64,000 bases of DNA, taken from Haliclona indistincta. Lineage: Eukaryota; Porifera; Demospongiae; Haplosclerida; Chalinidae. The DNA lies in NCBI GenBank assembly GCA_964017065.1, contig OZ024785.1, positions 4,750,588-4,814,587 of the forward strand. Direction: 5' to 3'. Of the stretch, positions 10,391 through 20,119 are shown one piece after another. The notes beneath the pieces were generated by a model. The model did no database searches and was not told the DNA's origin. It was given only the letters and a program-made list of their open reading frames with translations. Position 1 is the stretch's first letter. Every line of letters starts with the position of its first letter. A program made the position numbers and the translations under genes.

Positions 10391-10790
10391 AACAAGAAAT
10401 TAAAAATGATTTCTAACGAAATCAAAGGGATGTAGGGATAAATAAATCTGCTACTGATCCACAATGTAAGCCAACAAGGAACTAGCATGGAATGGTAACA
10501 CGATTGACTTGCTAACAGACCATAGATCCCTACATCAGTGGCTGCTGTGGTTTACTATAGCAGTTCACCTAGTTGCTGTTGACTGACACCTGACATGCAT
10601 TGAAAGTTTGTGACAAAGCATTGTAAAGAAAATAAAAGATTTCTAACGAAATCAAAATGATGTATGGATAAAGAAATCTGCTACATGTCCACAATGTAAA
10701 CCAACAAGGAGCAAGCATGGAATGGTGACACGATTGACTTGCTGACAGACCACAGATCCCTACATCAGTGGCCATGCATGGCTGTACATA
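10391..10790 (-). repeat. Two copies of the ~150-bp 'GATGTAGGGATCTATGG' repeat
   Basis: Each copy runs AGATTTCTAACGAAATC, a conserved middle (CGATTGACTTGCTAACAGAC) and CCCTACATCAGTGGC. The same unit forms the inner arms of the large foldbacks at 11600-12240, 13060, 22520-22900, 26230-26600 and 27390-27770, with a degenerate copy at 59320. Confidence 0.75.
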
Positions 10791-10802
10791 AGATTGTGAC
10801 TA

Positions 10803-13039
10803 TTAGGGAGGCACGGTAGTGACTCCCTATGTAGGGATGAACGAGAAAACAAGATGGCGGCTACATACAATGTATTAGCATTCAAACGCTGATATTTCGC
10901 CTGGTGTTGAATTTTATACGTCTTTAGACACTTAGATCTGCTCTCTGGCGTTGCCCCATCTTACATTAGCAAGGAAATATAGTTACTAAAGTGACAAACC
11001 TGGAAACGGTGAAAATCGAGTTTCGTCATCTTCGTTTTCTTTTTTCTTTCTTCCACTCGCCTAGCGCCTTTGCGCGAGCAGTGCCGAGTCCAAAACATCC
11101 ACGAACAGTCGTGAAATTCTCCTGGCATGTGCCTTTTGAGCTTTGTTTTTAGCGTAACGGCGATCTAAGTTTCGCGATTTCTCGATCGTGATCCATTGTC
11201 AGCTTAGTGTTAGACGCCATTATTGTGATTGCGCAATACGCACGTGACCAAGCAATGGGTAGCGCACGTGACCAAGCAGCTAAAGTATCGCTGCGCCGTG
11301 TGGATCACTATCACGGAGAACACACCCGGCATTTGTCTGGAGTCTTCGAAGAACGGTAAGCTCGTGTAGGATCGCCATTCTGCACTTGCCAGATAATTAT
11401 AACCGTCTACAAACAAGTGTGGGCAGGGCTCTTATGCACTGCATGCATGCGTAGGCGACTAGACAGACCTGATACGTACAGCTTAACAATTTTAGCTACA
11501 AGTTTAAGAAAAGCCATCAACAACAGGAATACTAAACTAATGGTGGAAACAAAGACTTCTCCGTACATGCATGATATTGAACTGCACTTCACTAAAAAGA
11601 AAAAGGACACAAACAAGAAATTAAAAAGATTTCTATCGAAATCAAAAGGATGTAGTGATGAAGAAATCTACCACTGGTTCACAATGTAAACCAACAAGGA
11701 ACAAGCATAGAATGGTAACACGATTGACTTGCTAACAGACCATAGATCCCTACATCAGTGGCTGTACATAAGATCAATATTTTGTCACAAGCTGAATTCT
11801 ATTCAAAGTGTCAGTCAACAGTAATAGCTTAACTAGCTATAGTCTGGCCACAGCAGCCACTGATGTAGGGATCTATGGTCTGTTAGCAAGTCAATAGTGT
11901 TACCATTCTATGCTTGTTCCTTGTTGGTTTACATTGTGAACCAGTGGTAGATTTCTTCATCACTACATCCTTTTGATTTCGATAGAAATCTTTTTAGTTT
12001 CTTGTACAATATTTTATCACAAGCTAAATTCATTTCAATGTACGTCAGGTGTCAGTCAATAGCAACTAGCAGAACTGCTGTAGTCAGCCACTGATGTAGG
12101 GATCTATGGTCTGTTAGCAAGTCAATCGTGTTACCATTCCATGCTTGCTCCTTGTTGGTTTACATTGTGGACCATTAGCAGATTTCTTTATCCCTATATC
12201 CTTCTGATTTCGTTAGAAATCTTTTATTTTCTTGTTTGTGTCCTTTTTTATTTTTCAGTGAGTTTCAAATTTTGGTGCAGTTCAAATTCGGCAAGATAAT
12301 GTATCTCTTTGTTTCCACGATTGTTTGCTTTTGTTGATAATTGCTTTTTAAGTTTTAGCTCCTAAATACTGAAACTAGCTCATGCATGCTGCAGCCTGGA
12401 TTGCACAGCATATGAGCCCCGCCCACTCTTATTTAGAATTTTCTGTATGGCTGTGATACTATCTGGCAAGCGGCAGAACGGTGATACTACACGAGCTTAC
12501 TCGGTGAGTTGATCTTTGAAGACTCCAGATGCCAATCTGTGCTCTCCATACGGCGATACCCTACGTGTGATTCATCACGTGCATATTACGTAATCACAAT
12601 ATGGCATCAAACACTCAGCTGATAACTGTTCGTGATCGTGAGCTCCTTAAATTTATATCGTCGTTTCGCTAAAAACTAAGTTCAAAAGGCACCTGCCAGG
12701 AGAATTTCACGACTGTTCGTGAGTGCTTTGGTCTCGGCATTGCTCGCGTAAAGGCGCTAGGCGCGCTGAAGAAGAAGAAGAAGAAGAAGAAGAAGAAAAC
12801 GAAGATGACGAAACTCGATTTTCACCGTTTTCAGGTTCGTCATGTTAGCAACAGTTTCGAGCAATCTCCTTGCTACTGTAAGATGGGGCAACGCCAGAGA
12901 GCAGATCTAAGTGTCTTTGGACGTATAAAATTCATCACCAGGCGAAATATCTGCGTTTGAACGCTAATACATTGTATGTAGCCGCCATTTTGTTTTCTCG
13001 TTCGTCCCTACATAGGGAGTCACTACCGTACCTCCCTAA
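10803..13039. mobile_element. 2.24-kb foldback element with TTAGGGAG ends
   Basis: It begins TTAGGGAGGCACGGTAGT and ends with the complement CCTCCCTAA at 13039, flanked on both sides by TA. The outer arms (about 800 bp each) pair along their length (ACGAGAAAACAAGATGGCGG at one end, CCGCCATTTTGTTTTCTCGT at the other). Inside them the ~150-bp GATGTAGGG repeats form a second inverted pair. The first ~25 bp is itself a hairpin. There is no conserved frame, so it is probably moved by a partner transposase; a TA duplication would fit a Tc1/mariner-type enzyme. Confidence 0.7.
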
Positions 13040-13059
13040 TAATCAAAATCTCATGTACA

Positions 13060-13998
13060 GCCACTGATGTAGGGATCTATGGTCTGTTAGCAAGTCAATC
13101 GTGTTACCATTCCATGCTAGTTCCTTGTTGGTTTACATTGTGGACCAGTAGCAGATTGATTTATCACTACATCCCTTTGATTTCATTAGAAATCTTTTTT
13201 ATTTTCTTGTTTGTGTACTTTTTTATTTTAGTGAGTTGCAATTTTTTTGGAATTTGGCAAGATCATGCATCTCTGGTTTCGCCATTTGCTTTTGTTGATA
13301 ATTAACTATACGAGAGCTTTACTTTAAATTGTAGTTCATAATTATTATTTCCTAAAGAATCCATTCATGCATGCTGCAGGAATGCACAGCATATGAGGCC
13401 CGCACACTCTGGTTTAGAAAATTTAGTACAACTGTGATATCTGGCAAGCAGCAGAACGGTGATACTACACGAGCTTAATCGGTGAATTATTCTTCGAAGA
13501 CTCCAGACGTCCTCCATACGGCTTCTAGAATTCATGTGGTTGGTCACGTGCGTATTGCGTAATCACAATAATCATTATGGCATCTAACAAGTAGCTGACA
13601 ACTGTTCGTGATCGTGAACTCATCAAATGTATATCGTCGTTTCGCTAAAAACTAAGTTCAAAAGGCACCTGCCAGGAGAATTTCACGACTGTTCGTGGGT
13701 GTTTTGGTCTCGGCACTGCTCGCGTAAAGGCGTCAGGCACGCTGAAGAAAGAAGAAAACGAAGATGACGAAACTCGATTTTCACCGTTTCCTGGTTCGTC
13801 ACTTTAATAACTATTTCGAGCAATCTCCTTGCTACTGTAAGATGGGGCAACACCAGAGAGCAGGTCCAAGTGTCTTTGGACGTATAAAATTCATCACCAA
13901 GCAAAATATCAGCGTTTGAAGGCTAGTACATTGTATATGTAGCCACCATTTTGTTTTCTCGTTCATCCCTACATAGGGAGGCACTATCGTGCCTGTGT
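13060..13998. repeat. Right half of a second TTAGGGAG foldback
   Basis: An inner-arm repeat at 13060-13208 is followed by the outer-arm sequence. The far end is damaged: GCACTATCGTGCC is present but the CTCCCTAA terminus is replaced. Confidence 0.65.
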
Positions 13999-14325
13999 AG
14001 CCCTCAAAGACTAGCTGCATGTAGGTCACGTGCCACTCGCTCAGGCTCATCGTGTGCAGAGTACTGAATCAAGTTCACAGGAATCACTAGCTCTCTTTGT
14101 GACAGAGAGAAACTCAACCCTTAGCTTAGGTCACCATAACATGACTTATAACCGTTGTTTATAACCATGCAGGCAGCATGTACGCCGGTGCAACAAGGGG
14201 GTGTGGGTGTGCAGTATGGTATATTTACAGCAGGGCTGTTGTTAGAACGTTAACTTAGTTCCAGAGCCGTAAAGATCAGTGTGCGCTGTTAGACTAAACT
14301 CTGCCTGTATAGTTAGTGAGTTTAA

Positions 14326-14916
14326 CCCTTTAACCCCTAATGTCGCCTTTTGGCGACATACATACTTCAGACACCATAACTTTATCAAAAAGTGTTAAAA
14401 TATCCCCAAATTAAGCCAAATTGAAGAATACAAATAACCGCAAAAAATGGACCAGTTTTCGGCGCGCCCCCTGCGCTAAACATTATGGCGACGGCATTTC
14501 TATGGCTTCAATGCAAAATTTGCAACATTTTAGGAAAAACAAAATGGCTGCCAAGAAAATTGGGACGTTTTATGGCTTCAGGGTGCTCGGAAACACATTT
14601 TTGGACATTCTCTATGATCTGGGCTACATTTTGCACTCACCAAAACCACTGCTATTTGTGTGTACTTTTCAGCAGCCAGCCCCAAAGTACTAACTTCGAG
14701 CAAAATTTGACGAGGTCGTTGCACTTTATCGGCTTCACTTTCGAAGTGGGAGGGGCATATTGACCGACTTGAGTGTGGGCAATTGCGGCTACTCACTGGG
14801 GTAAAAGGACGCAAATTTGAGACCAGTAGCTCAAAAGACACACGAGATATTCACGAGAGAAGTGGTCAGCATTTACGAGGTTAAAATTTCAGCTGGATAA
14901 TTTAGTAATTAAAGGG
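14326..14916. mobile_element. 591-bp TTAA-flanked piggyBac-like MITE
   Basis: TTAA (14322-14325) plus CCCTTTAA opens the unit and TTAAAGGG plus TTAA (14917-14920) closes it. A four-base TTAA duplication and CCC/GGG termini are the hallmark of piggyBac-type insertion. A perfect stem TGTCGCC-TTTT-GGCGACA follows the left end. It lacks a transposase. A similar left end (TTAACCCTTTAGTCCCTGAA) occurs at 25748. Confidence 0.7.
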
Positions 14917-15171
14917 TTAACCTCTGATTCATTTCTTACGAGTTACGCTCAAGCGGAAGTCTCAGGCTGAGCTGCTTGCACTAGCTAGTCTGAAACCAGC
15001 TATCAACTCGTCTCGCACTCTACTACCGCTCTCCACTCTTTGCGTGCAGCAGTATGCAAGCTGAACAATTCAAAGCAAGTGTCCTTTTTCTTTTCAAGTC
15101 GAAATTTGGCTGTTTTCTTTACTGTTTGACGTTCTATTCCATATTCCATTGGTCTGTCTATATATATCCGC

Positions 15172-16257
15172 ATGTGTGTGTTTGAAGGGCGTATAGACTG
15201 CGACATGGTGTGCTGTTGCTGCAATCGCCGTGGCCTGTGTAAGGGCTGTTCCTGTGTGAAAGATGGGCGACTCTGTATCGACTCTCTCCCCTGTCATGAG
15301 GGCAACTGCCACAACTTGGCCCCTGCCGTCTGTGCTGAGTCCACTTGCTGTGTGCCCGGCCATCTCGCTTCAGAGCAGCTTGGTTCGTTGTCGCCCCTGA
15401 CCCCCTCGCTTCTTCCTGAAACTTCTCAGTTTTCCTTGTTGTCAGACACATCTGTTCACTCTGCTTACCCTCAGACAGACATACAGTAACCAATGTCGGG
15501 GACGACGAACACGTGGGTGACACTCGTCCGCCATCTTGTCCACGTGACATTTGCGACCTTCCCCAATTCGAGGAGCTGGCTGACCCGATAGTTGTCTAGG
15601 GCACTCTGGATGGCCCCACCTGTGTCTCTGCCATTTCAGATTCATATGATGTGGTAGTTCACTGGAGACCTAATCTATTCCGACTCTCTGCTGGACGTGT
15701 TGGCGAACAATTCATCAAAGAACTTTCTAGACTCTTTTCCGCTTTCGCCTCCAAGTTGTCTCTTGAATCAGTCACCCTAAAAGCCGCCTTTCTCCTTCCT
15801 CACTTGATCCTGCAATGTTCTTCATCCAAAATGCGTCCTAACGATATCTCAGCCCATATTGATCGTCGTCTCTCTCAATGGCATGAAGGTGCCTTTTCTG
15901 AGCTTCTCCGCGAAGGTCAAACTATTCAATCACATCTCCCTAATAGAGGCTCTTCTTCGAAGAATGACGGACTTGCCAGAGACTTTGATAATCTGATGAC
16001 AGACGGAAAGGTTGGTCAAGCCCTTCGTCTCCTCACTCACAAGTCTAAAGGTCGTGTTCTTGATCTCGAATCACACATCAATCCAGATGGCCCCTCCTCC
16101 TGTCTAGTGCGTGATCTCCTCCATGACAAACATCCCCCTCAGTGCCCCATAAATCCAGAGTTTATTCTCTCTAACGAAACACCTCCTCCTGATCACGGTC
16201 CTCACTTTGTGCTTTTTGACAACCTCAACTCTGACCTCATTCGACAGCTAGACTGCT
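15172..16257 (+). pseudogene. RT element, N-terminal part: CXC-like cluster and conserved upstream domain
   Basis: The first frame (15172-15489) is Cys-rich: CCCCNRRGLCKGCSCVKDGR, followed by CIDSLPCHEGNCHN. It resembles the zinc-binding CXC repeats that commonly open this element family. A second frame, in another phase, runs from before 15597 to ~16257 and includes VVHWRPNLFRLSAG, LSRLFSAFA and RRLSQWHEG. An in-frame TAG lies near 15597, and the frame shifts near 16250 just before the reverse transcriptase part. Function inferred only from position in the element. Confidence 0.65.
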
Positions 16258-18435
16258 CTCAGGACAACGGGTGCTGCTGGTCCCTCTGGTGTTGATGCCA
16301 TGGGCTGGAGACGTTTCTGTACATCTTTCAAAGCCTCCCATGACTGCCATTCCCTGGCTTCTGTTGCTCGTCGCCTATGTACTTCTTACATTCATCCTAT
16401 CGGCCTTTCTGCCTTTGTAGCCGGTCGCCTCATAGCCCTTGAAAAAAATCCTGGTGTCAGGCCAATTGGTGTGGGTGTGGTTGCTTGTAGAATCATCTGT
16501 AAGGCTATTCTGACAATCCTGAATCCTGACATACTTGACGTTGTCGGCCCTTCACAGCTCTGTGCTGGTCAGGATTCTGGATGTGAGGCAGCTGTTCATA
16601 CCATCCGTCATCTGTACTCTGACCCAAACATTGAAGGCCTCTTATTGGTAGATGTAAGCAATGCCTTCAATAGTCTCAATCGTGAATTGGCCCTTCGTAA
16701 TATCCTTCACCTGTGCCCCTCTTTTGGCAGAGTTTTAGTCAACACCTACAGAGTTGGAGTAAACATGTACATTGGAAGTGAATCCATCATATCTGTTGAA
16801 GGCACCTCCCAGGGTGATCCTATGGGTATGGCCATGTATGCCCTTGGTATGCTCCCTCTTATTCACAGTTCCAATCCGATCCAGCAGGTCTGGTACGCTG
16901 ATGATGGTTCTGCTGGAGGTTCACTCTCTGGTCTCCTTGATTGGCGGCATCATCTAACTGAACTTGGCCCTAATTTTGGCTATTATCCTAATGCAAGAAA
17001 GTCCATTCTTCTGGTTAAACCTGACCATCTTGATGCTGCTCAAAAACTCTTCTCTGATCACAATCTCAAAATTGTTACCAACGGCTCACAAGTTCTTGGT
17101 TCACAAATCGGTACACCTGAGTTCATCAACCAGTGGATCAACAACAAGATTCAGTCCTGGGTTGACGAGATTCGTTGCCTGGCCTCCATTTCTCTTTCCC
17201 AACCTCAGTCTGCCTATTCTGCTCTAACACACGGAGTGATGAATAGATGGAACTATGTGTTTCGAACCTGTCCTGATATCGATACTCTTCTTCATCCTTT
17301 GGAAGATGCAATCCGTACTGTCCTGTTACCATCAATCACTGGTCAAGATGCTCCAAATGATGTCATTCGTGAGCTCTTTACACTACCTTGTCGCTTAGGA
17401 GGTTTGAACATCCCCGACCCTGTCTCTGTTTCTACTATTCAGTTTTCAAATTCTTTGCTTGTTTCTTCCCCCCTTGTTTCTCTACTTATTGATCAAAGTG
17501 ACACTATTCCACCTGAGCTCCTTACTGTACAGTATGAAGCTAAGCTGACCATTAGATCAAGTAAGGCACAGTCTCTTGCTGAGAAAGCCACAAAAGCCAG
17601 GGAAAGCCTCTCATCTCCCCTCCAAAAGTTATTTGATATTGCTAATGAGAGATCTAGAGGCTCTTCAATCTGGTTATCTGTCCTCCCTCTAAAATCTTAT
17701 GGATACCATCTACATAAGGGTGCCTTTCGGGATGGCCTCTGCTTGAGGTATGGCTGGAATCCTCCTCATTTACCTGACACATGTGTTTGTGGACTTCCTT
17801 TCTTGGTAGATCATGCCTTCAACTGTCCCTGGGGTGGATTTCCATCAATCCGCCATAATGAATTAAGGGATATCACCGCTTCACTCATGAAGGAGGTTTG
17901 TCATAATGTCACAATAGAACCAATTCTCCAACCACTATCTGGAGAGACACATCACCCACACTCTGCTATCGTGGATGACAATGTCCGCTCTGATGTGAGA
18001 GTTGAGGGGTTTTGGGATTGTAGGCAGCAGCATGCTTATTTTGATTTTGATGTTAAGGTCTTTAACCCAATCGCAGCTACCTACCGCAACAAGACCATTA
18101 AGTCCTGTTATCGTCGACTGGAGGCCGGGAAAAGCCGTGAATACCAAGACAGAATACTGAATGTAGAACACGGCTCCTTTTCACCTTTCATCTTCACCAC
18201 TGCTGGTGGCATGGGTCCTACTGCATCTGTTGTCTTTCGAAGATTAGCCTCTCTCCTCTCTGCCAAACGAAATGAACACTACAGCAAAACTATCCTTTTC
18301 ATCAGATGTCAGATTGGTTTCGCCCTACTATGCTCAGCAATACGTTGTCTTCGCGGTTCAAGATCAACATTTATTCCTGACCTTGCCAACACAAATATGG
18401 ACCTTGCCCTTACTGAGGGTCGGGTTGCATATTGA
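16258..18435 (+). pseudogene. RT element, reverse transcriptase plus restriction-like endonuclease
   Basis: This frame is open from about 16258 (TTGAAGPSGVDAMGW) although its first ATG is at 16300. Counting from that ATG, RT motifs appear as NPGVRPIGVGVV (~50), LLVDVSNAFNSLNRE (~120), GTSQGDPMGMAMYAL (~168) and the catalytic YADD (~199). A C-x-C...H...C cluster (CVCGLPFLVDHAFNC, ~495) is followed by GFWDCRQQHAYFDFDVKVF (~575-590), where the D...D-x-K pattern fits a PD-(D/E)XK restriction-like endonuclease of R2-type elements. It ends near CLRGSRS. This 3' half is uninterrupted, but its upstream partner is broken. Confidence 0.8.
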
Positions 18436-18639
18436 ACTATTTTCTTTCTATTTTATGTTTATATTTACCTTGCATCCTGGTCGTACTAATAATTATTGAT
18501 TACCCTTTAAAAAAGAAAAAAATTCCATATTCCATTCCGTGTTCCATTCCACGTTCCGCGTTTTATACCTACCCCTTTCCCGCCGTCCACCCAATTATCA
18601 GTAGGCGTGGAGAGGGTCAGCTGCTAGACTACATGTAGT

Positions 18640-19136
18640 TACTCCCTTGTTGAAGACAGTGGTTTATCTACTCGCAAGTTTCCCGGAGTCCTTTGACGTG
18701 CTAGCGACTGCTATAGACCGGTTGGCCGCTAATAGTTGACCGCAATAATTCTATGGAAATAATTTCATAAACCGAGAAACGGAAAGAAGAAATGAGATTA
18801 AGAAATAGCGCCATTATTGCGTGGTCTCGCTCTAGAAACTACTAAACCCAAGTCCCTAAAAACCTTCGCCTAACGGCGCCCAGTATTCGAAAGTATGGAC
18901 CTAACGGCACCCAGTATCAAGGGACTAGAGTACATAAAAGAGACCCATGATATTATTAGGGATCTTTTTACATAAAAAAGACCCATAATGTTAGGGGACT
19001 TTTTGAAAAAAGTACTCTTCTACAAACCCACGACTTAGGGCTCTAGCGCTTTTGTAAATTGTGCTGTAGCAACCTAAATGCAGGTTTTACTTAGTTAGGT
19101 ATCAGTACATCTGAACAGCAAGTTTTATGAAGTTCA
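18640..19136. other. Intergenic DNA with dispersed repeat
   Basis: It holds the second copy of the 98-bp repeat (about 19045-19143). Nothing else was recognised. Confidence 0.4.
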
Positions 19137-19214
19137 TACACTTCCTTCCATCTGGCTCAAAATAATTATTTCTGTTTTATTTTTGGTTTTTTGAGCCAGA
19201 TGGAAGGAAGTGTA
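19137..19214. repeat. 26-bp perfect inverted repeat with 26-nt loop
   Basis: TACACTTCCTTCCATCTGGC and six further bases (19137-19162) pair perfectly with 19189-19214. Possibly the scar of a foldback or a small-RNA hairpin; no other evidence. Confidence 0.7.
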
Positions 19215-19639
19215 TTTGAATTAATAAACTTTTTTACAAAGTTTTAGGAAGTGAATATTAATAAGATTTTGTGTGCGCATTGACTGCGTACCTCCCTTTC
19301 CTCATTTCTAGAATTGCCTCTGTCAGACATCATAGTGTTCCACTGAGTAGTCAGTATTGTTAGTCCCTTCTTCATCCATTACAGAGCTATCATTAAATTT
19401 TTGTCAACTCATACCCTCAACCTCTCTAACTAATTTGAACCTTTTCATTATTATTGTGATTGCCGATAATAACATTCCATGTTCCTTGACTCTCTGTCTA
19501 GAGGCTATGCACCTTCTCATCTACTAGACTAGTAACTGCTGCTCACAGAGTTATAAAAATGAAATAACGGCTAGCATAGAATACAGCTAATAACTTCAAA
19601 CTGATAGTGATCAAAAAGTAACTGGAACGAGTAAAGTAA
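19215..19639. other. Intergenic DNA, nothing recognised
   Basis: AT-rich, with no exon or repeat end found. Confidence 0.4.
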
Positions 19640-20085
19640 AAAAGTTTTAATAAAAAGTGTAGGGATGACGCTTGCAAAAGTAAAGGAACAAGATGGGATG
19701 ACGCTTGCAAAGGTAAAGGAACAAGATGGGATGATGCTTGCAAAGTAAAGGAACAAGGTGAAATAGTGCTTGCAAAAGTAAAAGTCCCCAGTATCTCTAC
19801 ATCAGTTGCTTGAATCGAAGAGGAGGACACAGTCTGATGAAGCAATTGACGACGGTATAGGAAGAGGATTCTGCATTTTTTGGAGGTCATGCATGACAGC
19901 AAGTAAGCCTCTGAGCGTAGGGATACTTGGGACTTTTACTTTTGCAAGCACTATTCAATCTTGTTCCTTTACTTTTGCAAGCATCATCCCATTCTGTTTC
20001 TTTACTTTTGCCGCAAGCGTCGTCCCATTTTGTTCCTTTACTTTTCAAGTGCAAGCGTCATCCCTATACTTTTTAGTTTTTTAAA
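19640..20085. mobile_element. Foldback whose arms are short tandem repeats
   Basis: The left arm (19640-19806) has about four ~36-bp direct repeats of GGGATGACGCTTGCAAAAG plus TAAAGGAACAAGAT. The right arm (19911-20085) has the complementary series (CTTTTGCAAGC...CATCCC). The spacer is ~105 nt. Tandem repeats inside terminal inverted repeats are known from Foldback-type elements. Confidence 0.7.
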
Positions 20086-20119
20086 TTAAAAGTTTATTAT
20101 TTTACTTGTGTTGTTATAG

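Larger units (their letters stand above)
15151..18521 (+). mobile_element. Non-LTR-type retroelement with restriction-like endonuclease, 3.37 kb, decayed
   Basis: A 15-bp direct repeat ATTCCATATTCCATT lies at 15136-15150 and 18522-18536. The left copy precedes a coding region with reverse transcriptase and the right copy follows an A-rich 3' end (TTAAAAAAGAAAAAA). Joining the flanks rebuilds a repeat whose uninterrupted inverted copy is at 10242-10390. This is typical of target-primed insertion: no LTRs, A-rich tail, variable-length duplication. The coding region carries at least one stop and one frameshift, so it is dead. Confidence 0.85.
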
